Source: Spirometra erinaceieuropaei
Lineage: Eukaryota; Platyhelminthes; Cestoda; Diphyllobothriidea; Diphyllobothriidae
NCBI GenBank assembly: GCA_902702965.1
Contig: CACRXP010000066.1
Span: 534,603-598,602 of the forward strand
DNA length: 64,000 bases
Reading direction: 5' to 3'
Part shown: piece by piece, positions 32,901-42,225 of the stretch
How positions within the stretch are numbered: position 1 is the first letter of the stretch
How the letters are laid out: each line of letters starts with the position of its first letter
Position numbers and translations under genes: made by a program
Notes under the pieces: generated by a model
Told to the model about the DNA's origin: nothing
Databases searched by the model: none
What the model saw: the letters and a program-made list of their open reading frames with translations, nothing else

Positions 32901-35900
32901 GGTGGTGGTGGTGGTGGTGGTGGTGATGGTGGCAGTAATAGTCGTCGTAGTAGTAGTAAAAGTGGTAGTAGTAGTCGTCGTAGTAGTAGGAGCCGCAGCA
33001 GTAGTAGTAGCAGTAGCAGTTCGTGACTCTAGAGGCATACACGAGCACGTCGAACAGCCGCAAAGAAAAAAGAACGACGGTTTTACTTACGTCAACCTGC
33101 AGTTGGTCAATGATATTGGTGAGTTCATGATCAAAGCCGTAGTCGGCGATAATTTTGCTGTCCATCACGTCAGCAGTTGACTGGGTCAGCTGAAAATGAA
33201 GACCAATAAAAATGTGAAACTAATAATTGGGGTTTGAGAAGACGACGTGAAACAGCCTTCGGCAGTGTGTAATATTTCTCTTAAAGTTGTAATTACGTCT
33301 CTTCGAAGCTGTTTCGAAGAATTTGCAGACCCATTTTGAGAAATACGTTAGATACGGAAAGCTAATGGCGCTTTTCTGAATATTAAGATGGGGCAGATGC
33401 AAAGGACATTGGAAGGTCAGCGATTCTGTGATCATCTGCGCCATCCTGATGGAGACTGGAACAAGTTGACTACTGGGGTCTAGGCTGGCTACAGCTATCC
33501 AGCCAAGAATGAAAAGTTGGGGAGAGAGGTTTGCGCGACCGATAAACGTATTCGATGTGTGCATGCTGACGATTTCAATGCATGCAGTGATTGGGCAGGC
33601 GGGAGGCAGTCGGAAAGAGCTCGGATACAGTTGCTCGTACAAGTTAGATGGGCCAGCACAACCTACAAGAGGTGTACAACCACTTTTAACTTAGCTGCAA
33701 GCCACCTGACATCTGACGGATAGTGGAATACCCTTCAGTAAAGACTCGAAGCTCCCGAGCCTGAAGAATAGGCCGTCAGGTGTCATGCGGTAGTAACACC
33801 TTTAGGTCTTGTCCAGCTCCAAGATGGCAAGTCGGCAGCCTCTGAAAAGGGCACAGGTCGTAGCAAATGGCAGTCGGAGTAAACGTCGGCGCAATTCGCG
33901 TGGTTTAGCAACAATTTTACTAATTTTTTTTACTCCTGCATAACCAATGCCAGCATGCATTGCGGTAGGTTGGAAGGCACAGCGAATGCATCAAGGCAGG
34001 TAGTAGCAGAATATGGCGCGCGTTACTGATAGGGTGGCGGAAGGCTGGATGGCTTATTTGTGACCTTTGTTCCGACCCCGGTGGGGGAACCTGAGAATCA
34101 CAGGCAGATTAAGCTGGTCGTCGATATGAAGGAGCTGTAAGTCAAGTGGTGGGCCACAATGCTTGAGCAAACAGTTGTCTAATCATAGCATCAAGCCCGA
34201 GGTGACCATTCAGATCTCTCTGGTGTACAGAGAAGACATCGTAGGCATCAACCATTTCGTGATTTATCAACTATTTTTCCTTATAAGGCTGTCCTCTGTA
34301 GTTTCAGATTGAAGTCTCATGTAGTCGGATATCACAGACCGAAAACGAAACAATTTTCCTGTTTAAAAACACATCGATTTGTGCGGTACGTCATCTCATA
34401 ACTTCAAGGATATAACGTCGATGACAAGTTTTAGAAAAACAAACACGTAGGTCATGCAATTGCAGCAATTTGCACAGGTCACCTGAATACTTTAAGTCAA
34501 AGTTACTACTGCAAGGGAGGTTTTAACGTATAAGTATCGATAGCGGAAAAATTAAGCAGTGCTGCGTACTGGGAACTCCGTGTTTCTTGGAATTCGAAGT
34601 AACAGACTGCTATCGCGTAGTTTTCTTTAAATGAAGCAATTTGGATGACTTTGGCTCAGTCCCCTAGGAGAACTCGTGCACAGGGAATTTACAGGTACTG
34701 ACTACTCGAACACTGCGAAGTCCAATACATAATGGGCTGCAAAGACATTTTTCATTTGGCACTCCATACTGGCATTCTCCTGCCGGTCTACTCCGGTCTC
34801 ATTAGATCATTTCGGAAATCTTTGACGAACAAGTTCAAGAATCGCACCAAATTACAATATCGACAACTTTTGACACTTCGACGTGCGGAAATAATTATTT
34901 TTGCCCTTTTTCCATTGCGCTCTCATGCACCAACTGAAATACGTCCCAAATGAGACATAAAAAGCAATTGTTCACGCGCGATTCATCCCCTCTGATGTTA
35001 ATTATTCCTGTCAATCGTTCCAAACGAAAGAGGACTTGCGGGAAGTACTTGCTCAGACTGTTTCGACGGATATTTGTCGGTGGTTTGTGCAAAAGAAATA
35101 ATATATTGGTTAACATCTAGGGATTAGCGGAGACTTTGTAGATATAAGGTTCTTGAGCTTGACTGTTTGTCGAACAAAAAAACTTCACATGTATATGGTT
35201 GAACTTCTATCGACATTGTTACCATGCTGCGCAAGGTTTTCATTGACTCCTGGAGGTCACAAACACTTAACAACGCATTTGTCCGTTTATGCAATCGAAG
35301 GGGTTTGTGCGCAAAACCCCTCTAACTTCAGCCAGATAACATGGACCTGAGCTAACGGCATAAAGGAAAATACGAGGACGAAATACTCTCTAGTTTAAGT
35401 AGCAGAGTTCGTCTACAATAGCCAAAAGCGCAAAAAATTAATGCAAACACATTGCGAAACAGGCCGAAAACACAAGCAATCATTTCAATCGAAATGAACT
35501 GAAGTTTAATAACCGATCGAGAAACTGTAAAGAAAACTGCCGGCTTGCGTCCGTGGAATATTTAACAGTCGTCCGTTAAAGCTAAATGGATGGTGAAAAA
35601 GGGCCATCTTGACAAAACCTGAAATTTCAATGAATTAAAAAATAACGACTGATAAATGAAATTCGTGACACAGAATACGGGACTAGAAGCAGAAGCGCAC
35701 GGAGAAACAAGGGGTTGGTAACTATGCTTAAAAATTATTTGAAATTATCTGACACAACTAATACAGGAATGAGACTCACCGCAGATCTATAGTAATAGGA
35801 GTATCCGCCAATTCCAAAAAGGGCCAGAGTCAGAAACAGCAAGAAAAAGAAGTACTAAGGGATTCTATGTAAAGCAAATATAATTACTGCGAATTCTAGT

Positions 35901-36191
35901 CTTTTATCTCCCTTTACAGCAGAAATGCCTCCAACTAGGGCGGTGCCCAGCACAGCTACCCCAATGATAATCAGGGTAATGCCAACTGAATGGACACGTG
36001 ACATTCCAAACACAGCCATTTGCGGGTCCGGCGTAAAACGTAAGTAGAATCCAAGCACGAGGACTGGAATCGAGACAAACTGAAGATATGGATGAGGATG
36101 AAATAAGTTGTAATACCCCATTGATCAGGCTTGATAGAAATATGAGACCCCGGAAGGGCTTTACGGCACGACTTCCGAGTTTCACCACCAT
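26363..36191 (-). CDS. Tetraspanin-family membrane protein gene, five exons, 3' end not found
   Basis: Tetraspanins are four-pass membrane proteins that organise surface microdomains; in parasitic flatworms several sit in the tegument. Joined on the minus strand, exons 36191-36117, 36079-35888, 35854-35780, 33189-33091 and 26560-26363 give 213 codons without a stop. All junctions are phase 0 with GT-AG borders. The product has an N-terminal Met, TM1 (PFRGLIFLSSLING plus the start of exon 2), a small loop, TM2 (ITLIIIGVAVLGTALVGG), TM3 (YFFFLLFLTLALFGIGG), then a large extracellular loop with the CCG motif, PDSCC and a further Cys in ACY. These Cys motifs are diagnostic. TM2 lacks the usual GCCG. 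TM4 and the tail (expected 30-50 residues) are missing, either below 26363 or lost. Introns 1 and 2 are only 37 and 33 nt; introns 3 and 4 are about 2.6 and 6.5 kb. Confidence 0.85.
27368..27432. repeat. Diverged copy of the PLE 3 65-bp inverted-repeat unit
   Basis: TTTGAAAAGGCGAAG, then AGAATTCAGCGACGTAATAAATTTCG, matches 14869-14933 with scattered differences. The sequence before it (TAAAACCTTTATTGCCAC) resembles 16840-16862, in an inverted arrangement, so it is probably a solo pLTR piece. Confidence 0.5.
27508..27586. repeat. (GGT)n microsatellite, below intron 4 PLE cluster
   Basis: About 25 GGT units with a few interruptions at the start (GGCGGTAGT). It lies in intron 4 of the tetraspanin gene. 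Confidence 0.9.
28740..29110 (-). mobile_element. Penelope-like element 5: GIY-YIG fragment and pLTR
   Basis: On the minus strand, 29100-29028 encodes CETCSAVYCGQTGKSASTRI, the core of a GIY-YIG domain with C-x-x-C and YCGQT, running on without interruption to RLTTA (stop near 28810). The end of the ORF overlaps a hammerhead-like pLTR (28770-28825). It lies in intron 4 of the tetraspanin gene, on the sense strand. The RT is absent. Confidence 0.75.
28773..28826 (-). ncRNA. Candidate hammerhead-like motif, second architecture (PLE 5)
   Basis: The minus strand reads GCGT, CTGACGA, a short stem (GGC/GTC), GAAA, then the palindrome AAATTT followed by ACGCAATAAAG. The GCG before the core can pair with CGC after the cleavage position, with one bulged T. 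The design equals the ACGT family but with AAATTT as the self-complementary stem III. It is a candidate only; the stem II pairing is weak. Confidence 0.4.
29398..29480 (-). ncRNA. Candidate hammerhead-like pLTR fragment, second copy
   Basis: Same unit as 28773-28826: on the minus strand GCGT, canonical CTGATGA, then GGCGTC, CAAAA (the G of GAAA is changed to C), AAATTT palindrome, ACGCAATAAATTCC. The core is better than in the first copy, but the G12 position is lost. It is solo, with no coding part. Confidence 0.4.
29524..29551. repeat. (TA)n microsatellite
   Basis: ATAT run. Similar TA tracts lie at 29703-29720 and 29875-29905, each next to a pLTR boundary, suggesting insertion into TA-rich sites. 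Confidence 0.7.
29555..29700 (-). mobile_element. Solo Penelope pLTR with TATA-like box and hammerhead
   Basis: Minus strand: a TATTTAAA box (29697-29690), then 28 nt to the hammerhead core, then AATAAATCATCATC. TA repeats border it on both sides. No coding sequence. Confidence 0.55.
29624..29665 (-). ncRNA. Hammerhead-type ribozyme motif (solo pLTR)
   Basis: ATCT (29665-29662), core CCGATGA (29661-29655), T, stem II GCGCTC/GAGTGT with loop GAGTAT, GAAAC (29635-29631), ACGT, C, AGAT. Stem I is ATCT with AGAT, four Watson-Crick pairs. This differs from GTCT/AGGC in element 1, so the bases co-vary. The core has C at position 4. Confidence 0.7.
29714..29770. repeat. 23-bp perfect inverted repeat, 11-nt loop (R2 copy 2)
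   Basis: 29714-29736 and 29748-29770 are exact reverse complements (TATATAGGCAGAATGGTATTACC), with loop GACAAAGACAA. The right arm continues into sequence shared with 22915-23040. It may be a snap-back of the start of the R2 repeat. Confidence 0.9.
29771..29874 (+). repeat. R2 interspersed repeat, copy 2 body
   Basis: GCCGCTGTGCGGCTGCTGGTTGGGCTCGAG and CACAACGGAACG align with 22955-23015. No ORF. Confidence 0.5.
29983..30024 (-). ncRNA. Hammerhead-type ribozyme motif (PLE 6, 3' pLTR)
   Basis: ACCT (30024-30021), core CCGACGA (30020-30014), T, stem II GGAAGC/GCTTTT with loop TTGTTT, GAAAC (29994-29990), ACGT, C, AGGA. Stem I is CCT with AGG, a third base combination at these positions. TATAAATA lies at 30055-30048, 27 nt upstream. 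Two core changes (U4C, U7C) may reduce activity. Confidence 0.6.
30375..30724 (-). pseudogene. Penelope GIY-YIG C-terminal fragment, frameshifted
   Basis: Two overlapping minus frames, 30724-30500 and 30587-30375, together give a continuous Penelope C-terminus: HCADSEHTLAFQHAEILGRV, RRTIEAWHTG, then PINRCVAVPAAYKALQAQLS and an extended hydrophilic tail. Conserved positions are the Glu-Ala-Trp-His block and the INR-x-x-x-x-PAAY block, also seen in element 2. The start of the nuclease core lies upstream, fused to the inverted pLTR. Confidence 0.75.
30750..30812 (+). ncRNA. Degenerate hammerhead copy in inverted pLTR of PLE 6
   Basis: Plus strand: CTCCTGGACGATGGCAGCTTCTTGGC, then TTTTGAAACGTCAGGACAG. 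The 3' core is kept and stem II is GGCAGC-like, but the 5' core is disrupted by GG. It is the opposite-strand counterpart of 29983-30024. Confidence 0.45.
31100..32840. other. Tetraspanin intron 4, no recognised element
   Basis: Apart from a short match to the 8894/9489 repeat arm near 31993-32013, nothing recognisable. Confidence 0.4.
32843..32926. repeat. (GGT)n microsatellite in tetraspanin intron 4
   Basis: About 27 GGT units with GAT interruptions, followed by a GTA/GTC-rich triplet tract to 33020. It starts only about 70-160 bp inside intron 4, just downstream of exon 4. The long open frames across it on both strands (poly-Val or poly-His/Thr) are simple-repeat artefacts. Confidence 0.9.
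33091..33189 (-). CDS. Tetraspanin exon 4
   Basis: 33 codons between a TTTTCAG acceptor and a GTAAGT donor, encoding the first helices of the large extracellular loop and ending NIIDQLQVD, the usual D-x-x-Q run just before CCG. Confidence 0.85.
33190..35779 (-). other. Tetraspanin intron 3
   Basis: About 2.6 kb between GTGAGT and TTTTCAG. The 140-codon minus frame at 33220-33642 has no domain that I recognise and is treated as incidental. Confidence 0.6.
35780..35854 (-). CDS. Tetraspanin exon 3
   Basis: 25 codons after a 33-nt intron, encoding TM3 and ending YSYYYRSA before a GTGAGT donor. The run of aromatics after TM3 fits the start of the large loop. Confidence 0.85.
35855..35887 (-). 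other. 33-nt micro-intron (tetraspanin intron 2)
   Basis: GTAATTATAT...CCCTTAG, 33 nt, between phase-0 codons. Together with the 37-nt intron at 36080-36116 it is typical of flatworm 5'-gene micro-introns. Confidence 0.8.
35888..36079 (-). CDS. Tetraspanin exon 2
   Basis: 64 codons between a TTCAG acceptor (36082-36080) and a GTAATT donor. It encodes the end of TM1 (VLVLGFYLRF), the small loop (TPDPQMAVFG) and TM2, ending KGDKRLEFA. The GFYLRF...DP pattern is the tetraspanin GxWLR...DP pattern. Confidence 0.85.
36117..36191 (-). CDS. Tetraspanin exon 1
   Basis: 25 codons, starting at the ATG (36191-36189) and ending AATGGG before a GTATTA donor. It encodes MVVKLGSRAVKPFRG and the first part of TM1. 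An upstream non-coding exon cannot be excluded. Confidence 0.75.
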
Positions 36192-36899
36192 TGGGAAAGA
36201 AGGAGTTCTGCAGAAATGAATATATAAACGGGCTAATGCGAGAGTTTACAGAGCAACGACGGAAAATAGGGTAGCAGAGTGTCCTGTTTACTGGGAGAGC
36301 TGAGTGGTTTTCCCAACTAGAAAGTTGAAATCACAGGAGAATATGTCAGATTGAGCAGTCGCGACTTGAACAATAGACCTGAAATTAAGAGGTAGTAACA
36401 TATTATTTGCAAAATAGTGAAGTTACAAAAGGAGAATCTGCTTTTCGGGCAAGGGTTTCATGTGCCTACTAAAAATCTAGTCCCAGGTTATATCTTTTAA
36501 GGATTTCACTCATTGATGAGCATGTATTCTAACTGCTCGATAGGGGGCAGCAAAGTCTCAAAAAAGAACAAATTGGGGTCAATTGAGGTTGGAAACGCAA
36601 GTGAAAAATGCGGTACTCGGCGCGCCGTATAATTGACTGTGGATTACGATAATTGGCCTAGTTACTCATTATATACCAAACGTCTAACTTTTGCCTATGA
36701 CCCTTATATAGTCGGAACGCAAACAGACTTAACCGAACGAAACAGAAAATTCGTTCAGACGCCACAGCTCTTAAGAGACTAAGTGACTATCCGTAGGATC
36801 TCCATAAACTTAAGTTGCCCTACGCGGACGCAGGAAAGTGAGCTAGCCAGACATATCAACAGCCTGAAGGAAGAGTTAAGTTAGCTTACGAGGACGTAA

Positions 36900-36936
36900 A
36901 GCACGGAGCTTCTAAAACCTTTCAAAGCTCCGTGCT
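36900..36936. repeat. 12-bp hairpin upstream of the tetraspanin gene
   Basis: AGCACGGAGCTT (36900-36911) pairs perfectly with AAGCTCCGTGCT (36925-36936) across a 13-nt loop. It lies about 0.7 kb upstream of the tetraspanin ATG. Function unknown. Confidence 0.7.
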
Positions 36937-36939
36937 GAC

Positions 36940-38380
36940 GGTCAAAAACTCCGCGCACTAGAGGTGAGTTTTCAGTATATCTGGATACCAAGCTTCATTA
37001 ATGTAATTTAGTGAAAATCGAAGCACATGGCCTCAAGCACATAAGAGCAACAATAGCCATCACCGGTCGCAAAACTCTGAAGTGGTGAAAAAACTGCAGT
37101 CCGTATAAAGCGAGGCCAGAAATACAGTAAGCACTTCAATGATAAAACGCGTAAGCTACAAAATTTATGGGTGGATATCGAAGTTCGTGACACTCTACCT
37201 GCAACTGAATACTTAATACGCAATTCTAATTTTAGCAGACGTAGTGTAATGGTGTAATCCGAAAGTTTAGAGTTCGCTTAACCCAGTGGAATAGCCCAAT
37301 CTAACTTGAACTAATCCTGGAAAGACTATTCTACGCAGTCCTAACTCTGGATATTTCTGGTGTCTATAATGCTCCTGAGCCGTACCTCTCGAAAACAATC
37401 TAGTTATGCAAGAACAAAGGAGTCGCAACAGTTTAACACGAATACTTGCCCGTGATATAAATTACGCAAGCATACATTAGAAAGACAGAGTAGCCTTACT
37501 CCTCAGATCCAGGCCAACTTTTTAAGATATAAGCAGAAAAGAAACTCTACAGAGGCTGCAAAATTAAAACTAATTTATGTCACTGGTATGATAGGCATTT
37601 TAGCAAAAGAAGTCAAGACGCATACGTCCGTGACACTTTCGGGTACAAACGCCAAACCTCCAATGAAGGGGTTATACGATCAGTTTGGTCTCCAATACAA
37701 GACCGCATCTATTCCGACCATCTAGGATTCCTTGCAGTCTTAATGAAAATACACATGCGCTCTGAACCAAAATAAAGCATTGAAAATAGAGATCTAACGA
37801 AAGCCTAGACCGGCTAACAGCGTTACCTGCGCCGTGGGAAGGCCATGACTGTTGAAGATGAGTGAGTAAGAGGGCAAAAAAAATAATAGCAGTTCTTAGG
37901 CGCACAGAGGGTACTTTTTAGACAAAGTTCACACTGAGTCGATTGGCAAATTGTAGGCATTGTGGTCAGTAATGCCCAGTCCGGGCCGCCAGATAAAACA
38001 GTAGAGTTCATAAATTCGGCTACATAAAGTATCCAACGCATCCGTCCGTTCACATACCATGCATTTGATTATAAAAATGATATTCACAAACTTCAAGTGA
38101 CAAGTTTTTAGGAAAATGCTGTGTGCTACGGACCCAACAGTGAAAAAACTCCCAACAATTTAAAAGCAAATTGTGGGTTTGGGGAACACTTGCTTTCAAA
38201 ATGTCTCAGGTAAAAACTGCTTCGGGAGTGGATATGGAGGAGCAGATCAGGTTCTTTTTGAGGGAAGGATGAAAAACCGAAGACAGTTTAGCTGGTGAAG
38301 ACAAGGTATCACTGTAGTGCGCCTGCGGACTTTAGATATTGGCAAGCGCAGTGTGAGACCAACAACTGAAGTGAGATCTC
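36940..38380. other. No recognised feature
   Basis: AT-rich sequence without a recognisable gene or repeat. Confidence 0.4.
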
Positions 38381-38389
38381 GACATCACA

Positions 38390-38668
38390 GTGACCAGAAC
38401 GGAATTCCAATTAGGGTTAGCGGCTAGTGAAGGGGAGGCGGTCGAGAGCGTGTGCGATAATATGGCCCTCATTGCTTCCTTGAGACGTTGGTTTGGGAGG
38501 ATGGCCCGTTTTGTCGAGGATAATGCATCGGCTGAAAAAATCGAGATTACTCCTGAGGATCGTATAAAGCAAAATTACTTGCGCAGAGGAAAATGCGAGC
38601 AGATAAGGCAATTTGGCGGTGGCGGTGACAGCGGCAGCGGTCGAGGCAGCGGACATAATTTAGGATAG
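38390..38668 (+). other. Unassigned 92-codon open frame
   Basis: An ATG-started frame with a mixed, hydrophilic composition and a Gly/Ser-rich end (GGGGDSGSGRGSG). I recognise no domain and no splice context, so this may well be incidental. Confidence 0.15.
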
Positions 38669-38880
38669 TCCATCTCCAGAGATATGGAGAATGCAGCTCG
38701 GGGAAGATAAGGAAAATGAACGCTCAGTCGAGTCGGTGTTAAGCCAAAGACACAGGTTTCGACGAAAGTGGATAGGCTATTTCGCAAGCTAACATCGATA
38801 AACATATTATTATAAATCGATTTATTTCATAGATATTTTGGCACATTTTGAATAATTTATAGTGACCCAATTGTGAAAAA

Positions 38881-38968
38881 CTCGGCGCCTCGGTGGGATT
38901 CAAACCCACGCAGTAAGGGTAAGGCTTTAGTAAACCCAACGCGCTAACCACTTGAGGTACGAGGCCCC
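38881..38968 (-). repeat. tRNA-derived SINE head, left copy
   Basis: On the minus strand: CCTCGTACCTCAAGTGGTTAG (box A) and GTGGGTTTGAATCCCAC, a perfect T-arm stem with box B. The outer ends GCGCCTCG/CGAGGCGC are largely complementary, like an acceptor stem. No proper anticodon arm was found, so I call it a tRNA-derived SINE rather than a tRNA gene. Confidence 0.65.
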
Positions 38969-39236
38969 GCCGGACGACGCGAGTTTAATCGCATTTGGGT
39001 CAAGTTACCCGCCCAACCTACTGCGACGTCTGTAATCCACCAAATCTGATACAGTATGTTGACTGACCAAGCAGGATTTCCTAAGTAACTCACCTAGAAT
39101 AGACCACATGACTACTAGGCTTAAGAAATTCTGCTTGGGCAGTCAACATACTGCATCAGATTTGGTGGATTCCAGACGTTGCAGCAGGTTGGGCGGGTAA
39201 CTTGACCCAAATGCGATTAAACTCGCGTCGTCCGGT

Positions 39237-39324
39237 GGCGCCTCGTAGCTCAAGTGGTTGGATCGTTGGGTGTACTAAAGCCTTCCCCTTACTGCGTGGG
39301 TTTGAATCCCACCGAGTCGCCGAG
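39237..39324 (+). repeat. tRNA-derived SINE head, right copy
   Basis: Plus-strand partner of 38881-38968: CCTCGTAGCTCAAGTGGTTGG (a better box A) and the same GTGGGTTTGAATCCCAC T arm. Confidence 0.65.
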
Positions 39325-39414
39325 CTTTTCACGGTTGGGTCAATATGAAATCGATGTATACCTGACAGCAAACAGCAGAGAAAGTTTAGTGGTGGTGTTA
39401 GTGGTATGAGGAAT

Positions 39415-39870
39415 TTTCAGTTCAGTTCAGTTTATTTGATGCAATGAGTTTTGTGCCTTCCATCTCCATATTCGTCGAACAAAAATCCATAAAATTATCA
39501 ACAATGTAAAGAACTTACAGCATCAAGCTGGACTCGTATAGGTCAGTAATTTTTGTGGTTACGCAGTCACATAGTATGCATGTTGCTGCAGCATATGTCC
39601 GCCGAGCCGATGTTCCAATCTCTCCACAGGACGCGATATAACAGTCGGCTCGGGCAAGTTGTTGCATGGTTCCATGACCCTCACAGCGAAAAAATACTTT
39701 CTTACGTCTGGCCTCCAAGACTGCGTATAGGGCGCGCATTCTGATGAAATTTTTTGAATTCCAACTGGATTTCTTAATACTTGCATAGTTTGTTTGCAGT
39801 TAGGGCTTCCTGTTATTTTATGTATTTCACATACGCTTACAGCCGGATTTTGGCGTTTTATCAGCAAGAA
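39415..39870 (-). mobile_element. LINE 3' end fragment with (CTGAA)n tail
   Basis: On the minus strand the frame 39867-39559 has RKYFFAVRVMEPCNNLPEPT, a form of the FFSxRVVxxWNxLP block that ends CR1-like reverse transcriptase ORFs. The element ends in AATAAACTGAACTGAACTGA at 39440-39422. A similar tail ends the LINE piece at 41773-42005, so both are from one family. Confidence 0.65.
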
Positions 39871-41770
39871 GAAATATAGTGGAATATTTTTTTCGTCCTA
39901 AACAGCCTTTTTCCTGTGAAGTTTTATCCGTATGCATAAGAGACTTTCCTCGCATGATTTTTGAATATCACTATTTTTAGCGATAAATCAACCATTAAGA
40001 GTATTATGCTGCCATTTATTCCGTTTTACATAGTGTCATCGGTAAATCCAAAACGTACTCACAGTTTTATGTTGCTGCCCAAGAAAATGTCAGTTGTGTT
40101 TTTTTATCGGAAAATCATATTATTCAATAAAAATTGCATCAGCGACAATTCGGCTGTTCGATCTACCGATGTTGCTAACTTTTCGAGGTTTTTTCCCATT
40201 TAGGGCTTCATACTTAAACCCTCTAAAGAAAACGAAATTCCACAGATTTACTACTTCGAAGCCCAATAGGTCTAATTTTCAACATTATTTCATCTTTGAA
40301 AGCCATATTCGAATTTTTAGCAGCCGCCGATCCCGAAAGTCAGAACTAAATTTTTCGTCTGCATTTTTCCAGCATGGAACCTCTGGCAACCCTTCGTCAA
40401 ATCTTAAGGGAAACTAAATTTCAAAATTCTTGTGAAAAACTGATCATTAATCTGAAAAAAACATGCCTTGGAGCATTCAAAAATTTTAACAACTGCATAC
40501 CTCACTATGGGTCACCGTCTTCTGTTCTTGGTTCACTTCTTGAGGAAAAAATGTCGTCACTTACTTCACAGTAATGTGAGAAGCCCGTACCTCTCACCAA
40601 ACTTGTTGCTAGTGAGACGGAAGACAGGCAAAGGCAAAGCTTTAATACTATTTTGAAAAATATTCCTAAAGGCAGACAGCGTCTCCATATCGCCTTCCAT
40701 TTCCTTTGCTTTTTGGGCTTTAACTTTAGGATCATTGAAGCTAAAAGACCTTCAACCAGGAACAAAAACGCATTCATTCTGGTCAAATTATTCTAGTCGA
40801 TTGAAAACGACTTTATTTTCTTGCATCTGGAGCGCTCAGCTCAATATCTTGGAGGAAATAAGTTCCTAATTATTTGGGACTAAGTTCTAATGGATTGCAG
40901 AGTTCCCCCTCATATGCAAACATAAAGCCCTCTAAGAATTCTGATCATCGGCAATTTACTTCTGAGGTAGGTCCTTTATCCTTCAGCCAATTTCCTCTCG
41001 TATCGGCGACGGCTCTAGTTCCACCTAACTCTTCACCTGAGCACACTGTCACTGATTCAGTTGAAACCTACCACTCCGGAATATCCCCAAGAGGCGGCCA
41101 TTGCTCAACTGACGCTTCTAATTCAACTAGGCCGCTTGGTGTTAGCAGTTAAGATGGATTAACCCTTAAGTCACAATAGACCCCCATGGCACAGAACGAT
41201 GTCTTAGTCGAAAAAACTGGGTCGAATGCATCTCGTTTCCACGCCAGGCCACTCACGTCTGGCCTGGTGGTAAAACCAGATTAGGCAGAAAATAATCCAG
41301 GGAAATCTTTGCCTGTTCCTAAATCGAATTTTCAATTTAAGGAAGGCATCACAACTGGGATGCCCACAAACACACCAGCATGTAAAATGTATGTAAACAA
41401 TCTCCTTAATTACTTCCCCAACCCCACAGCTTGCCACGCCCTTCAAATAAATAATATCAGTCACCCCTCACACTATGCTCAGTATTTTCAAAATCACACT
41501 GTTGTGCCTCCCGTTTTTTCGACCCAACAGAATAGCACTCTTCGCCATTGATCTTACTCAAAAGTATTACCATACCATTCTATATCCTCAGTAAGTAGCA
41601 AAAGATCAACAAATTTAGACCATGAAAATTTTGCATTCTTCCCTTAACTTGCTGCTTACAGTTTCATTTTTCGACCGCACATCTTTCTTTTTAATAAGCA
41701 GTAATGAGCGTAGCCTGCATTTCAGGAATACGTTCAGTATAGTTTCCTTTAACACATGGTCAGTCATCTC
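39871..41770. other. No recognised gene or repeat
   Basis: About 1.9 kb of AT-rich sequence with incidental open frames. Confidence 0.4.
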
Positions 41771-41772
41771 CG

Positions 41773-42005
41773 TTCAGTTCAGTTTATTGAGGAAAATAGG
41801 CGTGAGACTTCGAATACCCTATTTGCAACATAAAACTGAGTGCTGTGTAAAGAGAAACTATGCGGAATGAAATAATTAAAAAGACCTCATAATGGTATGA
41901 AAATATGGGAGTGAATCTAAGGGGATGAGCCCGACTTCTCATCGGTCTTGGTCATTTCGGTGCATAAATATGTCAAGGTTCTCTTTAAAACTTTGCATAG
42001 ATGGT
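41773..42005 (-). mobile_element. LINE 3' end fragment with CTGAA-type tail
   Basis: Minus strand: SFKENLDIFMHRNDQDR, the terminal residues of a LINE RT ORF, followed by 3' sequence ending AATAAACTGAACTGAACGG near 41773-41795. Confidence 0.55.
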
Positions 42006-42225
42006 GGGGTGTAGGGGTGACAGCGGTGGGTTCACGTAATGGTCGTGGTGGTCGCTCACTTGCTTGCAGGTGAGACTGCGCCTAGCGTCCACTTGCTGGC
42101 ACTCAACTCCCACCTGTAACTCCACGTAGCTGGACTCTGCTCAGCGGCCACACCCCGGGCAACCGTCTCGACCGGCGGGCTAAACCAGGTGACGGGACCC
42201 TGTGCGCTGTGCCACGTGCACAGGG
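42006..42225. repeat. GC-rich segment ending in an 8-bp hairpin
   Basis: It is much more GC-rich than its neighbours, and CCCTGTGC/GCACAGGG (42198-42225) forms a hairpin right at the boundary with the LINE tail below. No coding content or second copy was found. Confidence 0.35.

Larger units (their letters stand above)
38861..39344. repeat. 225-bp inverted duplication carrying two tRNA-like SINEs
   Basis: 38861-39085 and 39120-39344 are equal-length inverted arms with a 34-bp spacer and scattered mismatches. Each arm contains one tRNA-like unit at its outer side, followed inward by GGGTCAAGTTACCCGCCCAACC and AATCTGATACAGTATGTTGACTG. Transcripts across both arms could fold into a long hairpin. 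Confidence 0.85.

Noticed and set aside
32676..33180. Long open frames of poly-Val, poly-His and poly-Thr
   Set aside because: Translations of the (GGT)n microsatellite on both strands; only the minus segment 33189-33091 is a real exon.
33220..33642. 140-codon minus-strand frame in tetraspanin intron 3
   Set aside because: No domain or splice signals; overlapping open frames on the plus strand are equally unremarkable.
38881..39324. Two tRNA genes
   Set aside because: T arm and boxes A/B are good, but there is no proper anticodon arm, and both sit in a repeated, inverted unit; better read as SINEs.
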